From contig NC_048538.1 in NCBI RefSeq assembly GCF_902806685.2, positions 9,610,001-9,674,000 of the forward strand: a stretch of DNA of 64,000 nt, given 5' to 3'. This stretch comes from Maniola hyperantus (Eukaryota; Arthropoda; Insecta; Lepidoptera; Nymphalidae). The translations under genes were made by a program, and so were the position numbers. The notes beneath the pieces are model-generated. The model saw only the letters and a list, made by a program, of their open reading frames with translations. It was not told where the DNA came from and ran no database searches. Each line of letters opens with the position of its first letter. Position 1 is the stretch's first letter. Shown piece after piece: positions 1 to 12,612 of this stretch.

Positions 1-1128
1 ATATTATTACAATGTGAAAAGAAGGCTTAAAACTTTTAATTAATCTTCTACAGTCTTTTATTTAAAAGGAAGAGGTGACTGACTGACTGACTAAGAATGA
101 TTTTGAAAATTCAACCGGTTTAAAAATTTGTGTAGTGAATGAAGTCACGGGCATAAGCTAGTGAATTATTAAGCGTGTTTTTGCAATCGCTATCATGTTC
201 CAACTTACAATGCAAATAGGCAAATTTTTAACTAAACTTAACTTCTAAATCAATTTCAGTTCTGTGATTAATTATTCAATTAAATGATCATTACACACTT
301 AATACATAAATATTTCAGCCAAGTAAGATCAATTATTAACGAATTTAAAAGTGTGTAATATTTCTTAGTTAACACGACATTCATTTATCATTTGTGAAAC
401 TCTTGAAATGTGTTAATTAATTCCCATTGGTGATTTATATTATTTAATCACGCAAAGCGTTTTGTTGTCATAATATTTAAATGTTTATTAAAAGAATTCT
501 ATGTAAAAAGCATTTCTTCCTAGTAAAGGATTTATATGTATAGTACTAGCTCAAGACTGGGTCTGCATGGATTTAGGTTTTTTAAAATCCCATGGGATAG
601 GAAAACTTTTATAAACAGAGTTAAAACAGAGCTTATTCACTCTCCAGTTATTCAATACAACGAAAAAATCACGTTATTCAGTTTCTCCTATGTGGCTTGA
701 TTGTAGAACAAACAAACACACTTTTGCATTTTTAATATTGGTAGTGATGGCATCTACTTTTTAGGATTTTTTGTAACATGATCTTTAATTATCCCTATCG
801 TCATGAGTAACGCATATTGTACGTACATAATAAAAATAAAAATGTCCGCTATATTTTCCAATGCATATTATAAAATCGGAAGAATGATCTTAGCTTCTCC
901 AAGTCATTGTGTTATCGCTATAGATAAAATTATCTTTTGTGATTGTCTCAATGACTAGTTATTTATTATGAACTGTATCTATAATATGTTATATCAATGA
1001 AAATTAATTATACAATTCGCGCTAAAAACGATCAACAAATCCGACACATCAAAACACTTTAAATACGAGTTGTGATTGAATACTTTAAAGATAACATTCA
1101 ATAGCACAAGTTGGGATGATCACTAAGT

Positions 1129-1162
<34 letters not shown>

Positions 1163-1355
1163 TTTTTAGGAACTGTTAGATAGAGGGTCTTCCATAATTC
1201 ATAAAACCCATGTACGCTGTTATTTTTAAGTTTGCTAACCATTTTAAATTATCGATTTAACTAAAAACGCCATCACAACCTGTCGCGGACTATAGTAGAC
1301 TGTTTAAGTGGTACAGCATGCCCAGAGCAAAATTTATTAAGTATTTAATATTTAC
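1..1355. other. Khc intron 12 (partial), no gene
   Basis: Intron following Khc exon 12. It holds a short Helitron-like element (54-161), an A-tract of about 29 bases near 1131, and at 1279-1296 a fragment of the CTGTCGCGGACTATA MITE terminus. The rest is AT-rich sequence in which I recognise nothing. Confidence -1.
54..161 (+). mobile_element. Short Helitron-like element (GACTGA family)
   Basis: Starts TC, has the (GACT)n head and ends GAAGTCACGGGCATAAGCTAG followed by T. That is the 5'-TC / 3'-CTAG layout inserted between A and T that is typical of Helitrons. Internally deleted compared with the ~225-bp copies. Confidence -1.
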
Positions 1356-4300
1356 CTGTAAACGCGCACACTCCTCGCGCAGCGCGTCGGCCGCCTCCTC
1401 GAGCTGGCGCTTCTTGTTCTCCGCCTCACGCATGGACTCTGCCAACGAGGCGCAGCGCGCCTCGTGCTGCGAGATCAGAAGTCGGCATTCGCCAAGCGTC
1501 CGCTCGTACTCCTCTATCTGTTATAATTATAATAAATGGACATTTTATCACAGAATACTAAACACTATATTACAGGTACCGAAGGCTCACTCTGCAAAGT
1601 CGTTTAAATAAAAACCAACTCTTGTTACGACACACTAAACTGGAATTCACCTCGCACTCACTGCGGACTAAAGTTAAACAAATTGCATAAACTCTTCTAC
1701 CTCTCTCTCTTATGACATCAAAGGGAGTCGGGAGCAGCCCGTAGCTCGCGCCACGTGGCGTATATATCTCGGGTCACGTGACTACCTGAGCCCTACCTGA
1801 TTTTATTAATCAAGCACATCATTAAAACACACATAATTACTTCAAATACCATGTAAATCAATGCCCTCAATGCTAGCAAATAACTTTAACTAAGTATTAT
1901 CGTAAAAACCGTTTGGTGGCGCACTATCGAAAAAGCCTATGTCAAGCAGTAGACGCATACGGGCTGATGGATTGGATAGTGAGCAACTTACCTTCTGGTT
2001 GGCGTCAATGTTAGCGGACTCCAGCGAGTGGCAGCGCTGCACGATGTTCTTGACCTCGCTCTTCATCTTGCTAATGTGCAGGCGCGCAACGGTGAACTCC
2101 TCCTCGAGTTTGCCCACAGTGTCCACGTTCAGCTTGAAGTCCAGTTCGGAGCCGCCCACCGCCGCGCCGATCTCGGCCAGGTCTCGTAGCAGGTTGGTCA
2201 GCAGTTCGGCGATACGTTTGCGCTGGTGAGCGGATAGGTCCCGAAGCTGTTGCAGCTCAGCTGTTGCGGTCGTCAAAGCGCTCTGTTTTGCACAAGATAA
2301 AGTTGAAAACTAAAACCTGACTACGATCGTCTTGATAAACACTGAAATATTATAGTAAAATTGTTTTTCTGAGGCTCGGTATATTGTAATGCCGTAGTAT
2401 ATTTATATAATAAGACCCCCCACTTTTTTGGGTGCAACAACCGTCATATTGAGTTTGTTCATTTAAAATGTAGTCTATGTCACCCGGGAAATAATAACGA
2501 ATCAATTGACACCTCATTCATCAAAATCGGCTCAATAGTTTAAGCGCTACGGTGGAACACATAGATGCAAACATACATACATACATAAACTGCTAAAATC
2601 ATAACCCTTCCTTTTGGCTTTGGTAAAAATAACATCGTGTTTAGTTTTGTGACTGTAATTATTATAATTATTCGTAACTAGATGATGTCCGCGACTTCGC
2701 CCGCGTGGATTTAGGTTTTTTAAAATCCCGTGGGAACTCTTTAATTTTCCGGGATAAAAACTACATAAATATCCTTCCCCGGGATGTAAGATAACTCTGT
2801 ACCAAATTTCATCAAAATCGGTTGAACTGTTAGGCCATGAAAAGCTAGCTAGACAGACACACTTTCGCATTTATAATATTAGTGTGGAAGTATGGATTAT
2901 AATATGAATTACAATGTGGCTAATTCTGTTCTACACAACTTTTAAAGCTGAAGCTTTGTCTATCTAATCTAGTGCTATCCTGTTCCGCATTATAAAACCG
3001 CTGAGTTTCTTGCTGGTTGTCGGTAGGAAAGGCATTGCGAACCATCGCAGATTATTTTGACAATCCAAAAGCACTTGTAAAAGTTTATTGATTTCTATTT
3101 CTATTTCTTCAATAAAATATGTTACCTGCTTTGTCTGCAACTCCTCAGAAAGCTGGTCGCATTCCCGGCTCTTGCTATCAACTTCCTGCGACTTCTGGTC
3201 GTAGTTGACGGCGAGCTCTTCCAGCGCTTGCAGGACCTCTTTGACTTCCTCCTTAGCGGCTTCGTTCTCTTGCTGGATACGATTCATGTCGCCTTGCAAG
3301 GCTTCATAGTCGCGTCTAAAGAATTAAAATTTTGTTAGGTTATATTTTTTTTTTTAAAGTAAGTTTTTCTTTTTTATTCATTGTAACCATTGTGGACCTT
3401 CTTTAAAAGAAAAGGAACCACAATTAAATTACTGGTCCATCTATTTGGTATCTATGGCACATTGTACTTTGTTTGAGCGTCTAGCCTCTCTAGTCAAAAC
3501 AAGAAGGTCAAGCTTCGAGAGAGAGACGAGAGTGTGGGAGAGGGGGGAGGGAGAGAGAGGAGAGGGTGGAGAGGGAGAGATAGGGCGCGAGAGATGAGAG
3601 TTAACACGATAGAGATTTTTTAGGTTGCAATGTTGTGCGAGCTTGAATTGTAAATTATCCATACTTCCATACTAATATTATAAATGCGAAAGTGTGTCTG
3701 TCTGTCTGCTAGTTTTTCACGGCTCAACCGTTTAACCGATTTTGTCGAAATTTGGTACAGAGATAGCTTGCATCCCGGGGAAGGACATAGGATACTTTTT
3801 ATCCCGGAAAATTAAAGAGTTCCCACAGGATTTTTAAAAACCTAAATCCACGCGGACGAAGTCGCGGGCATCATCTAGTTACTTCATAAAGATAGTCGCT
3901 AATAATTTAAACGTCTTTCCGGGATGGGCTTTCCGTACCTGTAAGGTACTGCGCAAAACTGTGGTACTATTAAGTATTGTGAATAATATACAAACTCTAG
4001 TCTCTAGGTCATATTTTAATTTAGTTGTACGAGATAATTGAAGTTCAATAATTATGATACAAAGATTTTACATTCAATCTCATTACATATTCCGTTCTGA
4101 TTCCAACTAATTAGATGTGTGTACCCACCAGCTAGCCCTCAGAACACAAACCTTTACAGATATTTAGCATTGACGTTATATAATTTGTAAAGATTTTATG
4201 AAGAAATATTAAGAAGTGTCTCAATAATCAATTACGGGTAACTGTCGAAAAACGTTACGTGATTATTTCGAATTAATTTTGTTTGACGGTTTGTTTTTAG

Positions 4301-7300
4301 AGCATGTAAGTCATAGAAGCATAGAGGATATATACGAGTATGCACTCACAAACTATATTTCGATTTCGGTTACGTGATCGGTCGAAATATTCCGAATTGA
4401 TTCATAGTTTTAAATGATAATGTAATTTTCAAGTTCTTTGTTTAATTGCCACAGATAACGTTTATAGATGAACCAATTAAGGCCACAACCATACTATAAC
4501 ACGCTGACACCATGTCGCGTACTCAAATTTCGTAGTATGTTTCTGGTCACAGAAAGTTCTATAATTAGATTCGACTCAACAACCGTGGGTCAGATTATAA
4601 TGTATATCCACAGCCTTGATATCCCACAAAAAATAATCTGTGCAGATTGCCGTCCTGATAATGATTAACATGTAGGTTTTTGTAACTTTCCAACTAACTT
4701 CAAAAAAACAAACATATTATAGGGACATCTTATACATACATACTATCCCCATATAAAAGATACTTTATAATATCTACAATCGTAAATTGGATTATTGTAT
4801 TAGAATCAAACTGATTTATAGCGAGGCAAGGGCATACGTTGTACATGCAATGCTATTGTAATATCTATTTATTGCTCTTTCAGTGTCTATAGTCGGGTAG
4901 TTGGGCAATTGGGTAAAGAGGCGGTATCAAACGTCTAACATGGTTAAAGGCGATCGCAATCAAGAGTAGCTCCTCAATACTAACAGGAAGTACAAGAGCT
5001 GCCTAGAAATTCCGAATCAGTGGTTTCTTCAATTCGCTTGACAATTCAAAAGCTCTCGTAAAAGGTTTTTTGAATAAAAAATCACTTATTGGTTGAAAAG
5101 CACTTTAAAAGTATATTTGAAAAAATCTATTTCTATTAAACCGCAGTCCGTAAGTGGTGCACGCACACGCAACGCATTTTTGACTAATGACTAGGTTGCA
5201 TCGGATAGATCAAACAAATGCTAATAACATCAGCAGAGGTTGGTGCTCATTTAAAAATGGCGTCATTCGCGCAGTAGAAAAACCGGTCAAGTGCGAGTCG
5301 GACTCACACACGAAGGGTTCCGTACCATCCTACAAGATATACCTACCATTTTTATGTAGAACAGCACAAGTTAATGACGGTATGCGCCATCTATTTGTGA
5401 TTTAGTGGAAAAAAAATTTCGTGAACACATTTTTTTTGTGATACCACAAATTTTCGGTTTTCGGTTTTTTCTTTTACTTGTGCTATAAGACCTACCTACC
5501 TAACAAATTTCATGATTCTAGGTCAACAGGAAGCACCCTATAGGTTTTCTTGACAGACACGACAGACAGACAACAAAGTGATCCTATAAGGGTTCCTTTT
5601 TTCCTTTTGAGATACGGAACCCTGAAAATGCAAAAATGCACATCTTGCAGCCTGAATTTTCCTTACAAAATTGGTCATACCTCGTACACGCGATGAGTTC
5701 CTCTTGCTCCATCATTTGCTCCTTGAGCTTCTCCACCAACTGCGAATGCTGGTTGATCTCCTCGTCCTTGTCGTCCAGCTGTTGGTAGAGAGCTTCCAGC
5801 TTGGCCTGCAAGGCCGCGTCTTCCACTGCGCTCGATACAGCCACTGGTATGGGCTGATTTTACAAAGGAAAAAAAATTATAATCATCCTTTCTTTACCTC
5901 GCACGCAAAGATTTCCGTACCATTGTACAACAAATAACACTTTTTATGTTATTTTGAAATTTTTATTATTTGTTGTTATAGCGGCAATAGAATTAGAACG
6001 ACAGAAATGCTTTCGTAGAAGGGATCCATGTTATAGAGATCCATGATATATATCCATATATCCTACATGAAAAATCTAATTTCTAGAGGTTCCGATATGA
6101 GTATAGGGTACATGTTAACTTATTGGTTTTCTTTGGTTCATGGTTCTGACTCAATAAAATATAATAATAGTCGATTGATGACTATGCACACCCGCGCTGG
6201 CGAGATCTCTGTGCACTAGTTTGTCGGTGCGACATACTATCAAAGAAATACTCGCTCAACGACGCTCTGTTGGTGGCCCAAACACTCGCGCAGTTTGCGC
6301 AGGGTGGATTAATAATTAATGTATGATGAACGATTACTCGCCAGTCGCTTCTATTTGCTCGCCTACTTGTTTCTAATTTTTAGCTCAATCGGTTCTCGCT
6401 AATAGTCGGCGGTCGGATCTACAGATGAAGCCCTTTCATATGATACCCCACTTAGTATAGTAATCTTACTTTGAAAGTTGTAAGTACTAATTATTTGTTC
6501 ATGAACACATTTAATTGTTTATTTCACGATATTCAGATTGTTTCCTTTACTTGTGCTATAAGACCTACTTACCAAATGTTATGGTTCTAGAACAACGGGA
6601 CGTACCTTATAGGTTTTCTTGACAGACACAACAGATAGACGGACAGAAAGACAGACAGATAGACAGATAGACGGACAGTCAGACAGAGAAAAACAGACAG
6701 ACAGACACACGACAGACAGACAGACAACAAAGTGATCCTATAAGTTCCTTTTTTCTTTTTGAGGTATGGAACCCTAAAATAAAATAATAATAATTATTAT
6801 GACTAACGACGTTATTCTGAAAGCGTTAGTAAGTCATAACTCGTATTATGGTTTCGTCCAGTAATAGGCATTAGCCACCACTAGTGCTTGACTCATGTGT
6901 GATTAAGATGACTTTTTTTTAAACAGAAACACTATATAGTAAACAAGATAACAAATATTGTAGTGGAGAATGGGCGGGAAGGTAAAGAGCATATTGAATA
7001 AGCACAAGTTAAAACTAAGCTCAACATTGGTTTTAGTACACATAAAATGTTAACTTTAGTAAATTGAATACTGAGTAGAGATCTTTTTCCGCAGTCTTAT
7101 GTGAACATTGTGAAAATGCTACTTCTCACTTAGGTTCCAATTTTTGCAGTAAGAATAGGGAAAAATAAGAATTCCTACTTGGGGTCACTGTGTTGAAATG
7201 GACAGGCATGAGCAGTACAGACAATTTAACTACTAAAAATAAAAACAACGCTAATATATTTTGTATTCATACATGTTTCGCACATTTACTGCCAAAGTAT

Positions 7301-10300
7301 TTAAGACTTTTTATGTGATTAAAAGCAAGTATGAGGAAATAAAATTCACAGTTGTTACAAATTATTGGAAGACAAAAAAACTAGATTAATTAGAGTTGCA
7401 AGTTGTAGTCACCTAGAATTTGATTATTCACACAAAATATGATTTTAGAACCGTAACAGACATGATGCTATGGCCCATGCATGAAATGACAGCTTGCAAA
7501 AATTCAATGGCAAATTGCAGAATATCTAGCGGACTATGAATATTTTAACACTCACCGCAACTGGAGGTTTCTCTTCAATAAATGATGTAATTGGAGTGAC
7601 AGCTTCAATCTCAACCAGGTTAACTTGTTCCTCCGGACGTACTGTCTCACCAGACCGCCAGCGATTAACTTCTGCTTCAAGTTTTTCAACCTTTTTATAT
7701 ATGAAAAAAAATATATAAATAAATTATAATTATTGAGATTTTTGTTGTCTTGTTTTAAGATACCTTACCTTTCCTTTTAACCTAGCCACCTTCTCTTTTT
7801 CCCTCTCGTAACGACGTTTCCATTCCTCTGCTGTGAGTTCTTCATTAACACATACAACATTCTTGACTGTTTTCGCCCTGTGATATATCACATAAGTCAT
7901 ATCATAAGTTATTCAAATTGTTCAAAAAATAACTATTTAAATAAAAATTTAAAACTTTACCTTTTACCAAAGTCAAGTGTACTTTTCGTTTCACTCTCGT
8001 TAAATGAGGCTGGCGAACAACAAATCACGATAGTCGTCCTAGCGTTTCCTCCGAGTGATTCTTGAAGGATACGTGTCAGTTTGGAATCTCTGTAAGGGAT
8101 GTGGGACTTGTTGCCATCTGCTAACGCAGAGATTACGTTACCCAAGGCAGATAGTGACTTGTTAATATTTTTGGCTTCGTCGAGCACAGTACCTTCAGCA
8201 CCAGTTTTAGAAACCTAAAAATAATTTAAAATCTTATAGAAAAGGCTTGCCAGATTTAATTGATTATGTAATCATTCAAGTGTCATCTCTAGTTGCACCT
8301 TTTCAGATCCAGCCAAGTCCACAAGATACAATTTTCCAGACAGTTTTTTTTGATTTTCTAAGTTTTCTTGTTTAACGTTTATTAGGAAGACTGAATGAGA
8401 TCTAGATGAATGTTCGTTCATGTCTGAAAAAATATAATATTTAGATAAAATGTTTTCAATATACAAAAAAGTAGTTATTAAAAACCCCTATCACAATGTA
8501 AAGGATTAGTTGAACAATAAAAAAGTTTGGGAATGAGTTGCTTTAACAGCTTGAATAGTTCTAATAAGTTTTAAGTGATATTGTGAAATAATATAAAGAA
8601 TACCGCCGAGTTTGTTGTGGCACTTCTTAGACCAGAGTGTATTCAGAAGCCTTGCAGCTTTAGTCTTAATTTTAATTTTGCATAGTTATCACTATTACAT
8701 CAAATCTAGAAATTCAACAGTTAACAATCATGAATCAAAGAGTGTACAATGGTACTTATTTTGAATAAATAGCTATAATTTTGACTTCATCATAATTCTC
8801 AGTAAAATTTTAAATACAACTTGAAATTCTAAATAAAATTTTAAATTCATAATTATTACTAGATATAATATTCTCAATTACAATTTTCAGTAAAATTACA
8901 ATTGCAAAATACATACTTGTTACTGCAATATGTCTATTTGATTTTCCTTCCTCTATAACTTCAAACACTTCCTCTGGACTTGACACAAATCTTTCAGTTG
9001 CACCTTTTACAAATGGGACTCTGTTTTTGTCTTCATGAACACTGAGGTTCACCTTTGAAACTATAAAAAAAAATATTCTGTGCTATTACGTTGGATCATG
9101 CTTGTCTAGAAGTTGCCTATTCACTCTTGACTTGAAGACACTCTATGTATATTAAAAGTGGAACTACCAAACACAATGGCGCAATGGCAAGGTCATAAGG
9201 CTACCATTTATGAACATTTTGCGAGAATAAGCTACCGGTATGATGACAATCTAAATTGATGCACGCACAACAGACGGAAACGTTTAAGTGCGGAAACCAG
9301 CCCAGAGTGAAGAAGAAGAAGACAATCTAAATATATGAAAGCAAAAGCATATTGACTGACTGACTGATCTATCAATGCACAGCTCAAACTACTGGACAGA
9401 TCGGGCTGAAATTTTGCATGCAGATAGGTGTTATGTGGTAGACATCTGTTAAGAAAACATTTTTGAAAATTCAACTTCTAAGGGGGGTATAAATAGGGGT
9501 TTATATTTTATGTAGTTCCAGTGAAGTCGCCTGAATAAGATAGTCATGAATAAGTCTGAAAAATCCTCCTATCTGAGAGCTGCCAGGTGTACGCCATGTA
9601 AATAGGAAAAAAAAAAAAACACTTCCAATTAATGACAATTGAACATTAAAATTACCTTGATTAATTACTTAAACATGATTAATGTCAGTGTCTTTTATTA
9701 TACATAATTGAAGCTGTTTAGAGTAAAGCAATAAAAAATCGTAAATAGGGATACAATGTACAAAGCATTTTTACCATCTAACAGATCCCGGATTTTGTCC
9801 ATATAGATTTCAAAATATGACACTTTAATGTGAAATTCAAGGTTCTCTTCCATTGCATATATGTGGTTGAATATATCGTTGACTATTCGTGGGATAATAC
9901 CCTGTTTTCCTGGATCCCCTGTAATTTTATCTGATCAAATAACACTGTTTATTATATTTATATGTACGAATGTGCGAAATTGTATTACTTAAATGATAAA
10001 TGACAAAATTAGTCTAAAATAATATTATAAAGATGAGGGAAGATTTGTTTGTTTGTTGAAAATTGATAAACTCTGAAACTACTGAATCAATTTAAATAAT
10101 AATTATTTTCATCATTAGAAAGCTACTTTATCCAGAAGTAACTGTATAGATATATCAAATTTCACCCCAGTGAACCTACCTAGGTAGATCAGCTAGTAAT
10201 ATATATCAAAACATTTATTTATTGACAGAAATATAATTATTAAACTAGACTTTCATAATATAGAAATTTTTGAAATACACACCTATGACACCTTCCATTG

Positions 10301-11240
10301 TATGTGTTTTTCCTGAACTAGTTTGACCATATGCAAATATAGTTCCGTTATAACCAGCCAGTACATCTGATACAATACTTTTCGCTGCTTCATTATAAAC
10401 TTTTTCTTGGGTTGCATTGGGTTTGAAGACTTTGTCAAATAAATATACTTTACCCTAAAAAATGCACTCATAAATACACAACTTTATTTTCAAAAGGATC
10501 AATTTTAAATCTTAACACTGCTGTAGAGCAAAATTAGATTCTCATAAGTAATCCTAAAATATCTGCATGTATATACAGTGGGGTCTATCTTTGATATTTA
10601 ATTTTCAAGGTTTTTGATGTAGAATTAAGGCTTCAAATAAATTTGTAATTATTTTCATGCCTATAATTTCAACTAAAAACATTTCTAAAAATAGAAAAGG
10701 GTACAACTAGGTGTTTTGTTATTAAAATAGAACTAGGTTTAGGTTAGGTAGGTTTAACTAGGTTAGATAGAAATAGGTTTTAAACGCGCATTATTTTATG
10801 AATAATTCAAAGTAAACAAAAATATACAAAATTATCCCAGGAATTCTCAGGTCAAGGTCGAGAAAGTATTTGTATTGATTTTCGACTATGGAAAATTGGA
10901 TACCCGATTTCAGTAATATACACAAAGATTCTTAAAATGTACATGATCGTAATCATAATCAACCAAGCGGAATAGAAAAGAAAGGCCATTTCGTAGCAGG
11001 TGAACACCAGTCGTAATGTATTAGTCATCGTGGTCTAAATTGGGGCGATGATAGAAGAATAAAACGCGGGTATATTCATACATTTACACTTACCCCTATG
11101 GAAATGCAATTATCGTCAGGTCCTGAAGGGAATTTCACAATGAATTTGGAACCAGCTCTTTCTTCAGAATCATTGAGTGGTCGAAATCGGCATACGACTC
11201 TTATGCTGTCTTCAGCAGCTATTTCGCGATCAGCTGCCAT
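1356..11240 (-). CDS. Khc: Kinesin-1 heavy chain, exons 1-12 (3' end outside window)
   Basis: Plus-end-directed microtubule motor that, as a dimer with kinesin light chains, carries vesicles, organelles and mRNPs. Exons, read right to left: 11240-11094, 10454-10283, 9918-9775, 9060-8917, 8423-8299, 8214-7961, 7877-7769, 7690-7556, 5853-5681, 3315-3126, 2282-1992, 1517-1356. All have AG/GT borders and phases join without a break, giving 682 codons. The start at 11240 opens with MAADREIAAEDSIRVVCRFR. Visible motor motifs are the P-loop GQTSSGKT (residues 92-99), switch I SSRSH (208-212) and switch II DLAGSEK (238-244). The motor ends near residue 328, followed by the neck and a long acidic coiled coil. 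Family members are about 950-975 residues, so roughly 30% (distal stalk, cargo and autoinhibitory tail) lies left of position 1. The exon 5 donor (GTGCAA) is weak but the joint is supported by family sequence. Identity is very secure; exact borders rest on reading the junctions by eye. Confidence -1.
2678..2888 (-). mobile_element. Helitron-like element (ATAAATGCGAAAG family) in Khc intron 10
   Basis: Read on the minus strand it begins TTCCACACTAATATTATAA and ends with the hairpin CGCGGGCGAAGTCGCGGAC close to CTAG. It is a non-autonomous member with no coding capacity. The same family recurs at 3666, 46919, 56448 and 60947. Confidence -1.
2965..3120 (-). repeat. LINE-tail-like repeat in Khc intron 10
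   Basis: Minus-strand sequence with GCTTTTGGATTGTCAAAATA, recurring in degenerate form near 5000-5110. It looks like the 3' part of a non-LTR element, but there is no coding part to prove it. Confidence -1.
3505..3602 (+). repeat. Purine-rich (GA)n-type tract in Khc intron 9
   Basis: About 90 bases almost entirely of G and A (gagagagacgagag...ggggggaggg...), with pyrimidine only sporadically. This is low-complexity, probably unstable sequence between Khc exons 9 and 10. Confidence -1.
3666..3878 (+). mobile_element. Helitron-like element (ATAAATGCGAAAG family)
   Basis: Begins TCCATACTAATATTATAA and ends CGCGGACGAAGTCGCGGGCA then TCATCTAG before T. This is one of the best-preserved copies here, opposite in orientation to the copy at 2678-2888 in the preceding Khc intron. 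Confidence -1.
3900..5275. other. Khc intron 9, gene-free
   Basis: AT-rich intron sequence. Apart from the LINE-tail-like segment near 5000-5110 I recognise no repeat and no coding signal; the short open frames here match nothing I know. Confidence -1.
5277..5627 (+). repeat. Interspersed repeat ending in GGAACCCT
   Basis: Starts ACCGGTCAAGTGCGAGTCGG, continues with AAGGGTTCCGTACC, the TTGACAGACACGACAGACAG stretch, and ends TTGAGATACGGAACCCTGAA. The family is abundant in Lepidoptera; class not determined. Other copies or fragments: 6535-6778, 21036-22640, 29455-29527, 35287-35420, 37485-37690, 48116-48535, 63845-64000. Confidence -1.
6180..6780. repeat. Repeat-rich part of Khc intron 8
   Basis: The piece at 6260-6305 (GCCCAAACACTCGCGCAG...) matches in reverse a segment near 55228-55262 in the integrin gene. 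The stretch 6535-6778 is a partial copy of the GGAACCCTAAAA repeat with a long (ACAG)n/(GACA)n tract at 6630-6730. Confidence -1.
6781..7555. other. Remainder of Khc intron 8
   Basis: AT-rich intron sequence directly downstream, on the minus strand, of exon 8. I see no repeat family or open frame of note. Confidence -1.
8490..8720 (+). repeat. LINE 3'-tail fragment in Khc intron 4
   Basis: Contains ACAATGTAAAGGATTAGTTG and GAGTTTGTTGTGG. Both appear, inverted, in the better-preserved copy at 51070-51400. Probably the non-coding end of a non-LTR retrotransposon. Confidence -1.
9326..9540 (+). mobile_element. Degenerate Helitron-like element in Khc intron 3
   Basis: Carries the (GACT)n head, the AAACTACTGGACAGATCGGG core and a damaged end (AGTGAAGTCGCC...TAGT). 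Clearly the same family as 17444-17670 but with many substitutions. Confidence -1.
10020..10200 (+). mobile_element. Degenerate Helitron-like fragment in Khc intron 2
   Basis: Weak similarity to the variant at 20753-20937 (ACTACTGAATCAATTTAAA, AGAAAGCTAC, ending GATCAGCTAG before T). Assigned mainly by its 3' end. Confidence -1.
10460..11093. other. Khc intron 1
   Basis: AT-rich first intron between the exon encoding the extreme N-terminus and the P-loop exon. It has a short run of TTAGGT-like repeats at 10736-10775; nothing else is recognised. Confidence -1.
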
Positions 11241-11420
11241 TGTTGTAAAAACTGTTGCTTACACTAAACACCGTCTACGTAATTAAAAAAATAAAACTCT
11301 AATGGAACATAAAACCGTACATGAAGAACTACAAAGTTAAGAATTTGTCACTGGGAAATCTTCATGACAGCGGTATCAAAATGTCGGCCATATTCTTAGA
11401 AGAGAGACCTGAAATTGGTG
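11241..11420 (-). promoter_or_regulatory. Khc 5' UTR and probable promoter region
   Basis: Sequence immediately upstream of the Khc start codon. The bases before the ATG (ACAATGGCAGCT on the minus strand) give an A at -3, suitable for insect translation starts. No TATA box is obvious and I cannot place the transcription start. The call rests on position only. Confidence -1.
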
Positions 11421-12136
11421 TTTTTATTGGCTGAAAAATCAACTTGCTGCCAACATTAGAGCGACAATCGATTTTATTACCAACTTCCACAAAATTTGTT
11501 TTGCAAAGGTTTTGCATGCATTCAATAACTCGTGTGTATTATTCGTGCATTCAACATAACAATTTTTTTAAATTGTGTAATTTCCTCTCGTGTTTCCTCT
11601 ACATTTTATATTCTAGCGCAAGGAACATAACTAGCGTGAAACGGAATAACGGAATGGCTCAACGCCATCTCATCTCAACGCACACTAGGTTTTATTAGCA
11701 GTTTAAAAAAAAATGATTTATAACGCGTAAAATTTGACTCCTCAATTTTAACTTTTTGTGTCTAATTTCATGTCAAAAGTATAGTGCAACCATAGTGCAA
11801 CAAGTATGGCAACAAGGCTCTCTTCCTTCTTCGCACTTGAATGACATTGACAGGGGGCGCTGTTGGAAAACAAAGGCATGTTATTGGTCTGTGTCAAAGG
11901 CTTTTAGAATACCTACCTCAAAGAATTTCGAAGTACTTTTTTTTTTTTTTTTACGGCCCTGAATAACAGTCCTTTAAGGCCTTTCTAAGTACTACTTCGT
12001 AGTAACCACAGGTGAAATGACATGACAGTTGACTCGGAGTTAAAATGCCGCGTGAGGAGTCATTTTGTACTGTACTGACTATACCAACCCATATATCCTC
12101 CTTCCTCGAGTACCTTGAAGTATAGGCAGGTATCAT
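11421..12136. other. Intergenic region upstream of Khc
   Basis: No supported gene. The small open frames here match nothing I know. A T-tract of about 15 lies at 11938-11952. Confidence -1.
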
Positions 12137-12240
12137 TCCCGCAAATTGCTATTGCGCTTGAACCATGCATGTCTCATTAACATCGAAATGACGTCATTTT
12201 GATGTTAGCCGAAATAAAAATATACCATCGTAGATTGAGT
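12137..12240 (+). mobile_element. Half copy of CCCGCAAATTGCTATTGCGC MITE
   Basis: The left 85-100 bases match the left half of the complete element at 23599-23759. Here the right inverted end is missing. Confidence -1.
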
Positions 12241-12287
12241 AAAACAGCTAGATTAAAGTACTGTGTAACCGCGTGTGAGATAGCGGT

Positions 12288-12612
12288 AGCACGACGTAAC
12301 GATGAATACCACACACGACAAATTACCATTGTTTAGTAGTCAATATTTTTATTAACTATTAACCGAGCAACAGTATTTGTATTAAACGTTTTTTATGTGA
12401 AAACAAGTAAATAACTAGTAACTGAGAAATACAATGACGCCACGAAGTTTGTTTTGCAACTAAAGTTGTATTCCTTCCTTGTAAAAATCGGTTACACGAT
12501 AAGGGACAAAAAATAGGTTAGCTGTGTCTCTGTTTATTACATTAGTAACTTTATCTGTGCTCTCTTTTTAGTGTGAATGAGAAAGCAAACGTTCCTTTGT
12601 CTCGTAGACGGA
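12288..12612 (+). repeat. ~320-bp repeat, left copy of a pair
   Basis: From GACGTAACGATGAATA through ACACGATAAGGGACAAAAAA to GAATGAGAAAGCAAACGTTC. A close copy lies at 33533-33840 in the same orientation, so the two bracket the integrin pseudocopy region. It may be only a dispersed element; no terminal repeat is certain. Confidence -1.

Noticed and set aside
9232..9474. 80-codon minus-strand open frame with NFQKCFLNRCLPHNTYLHAK
   Set aside because: The same peptide recurs in every Helitron-like GACTGA copy; it is translated repeat DNA, not a gene.
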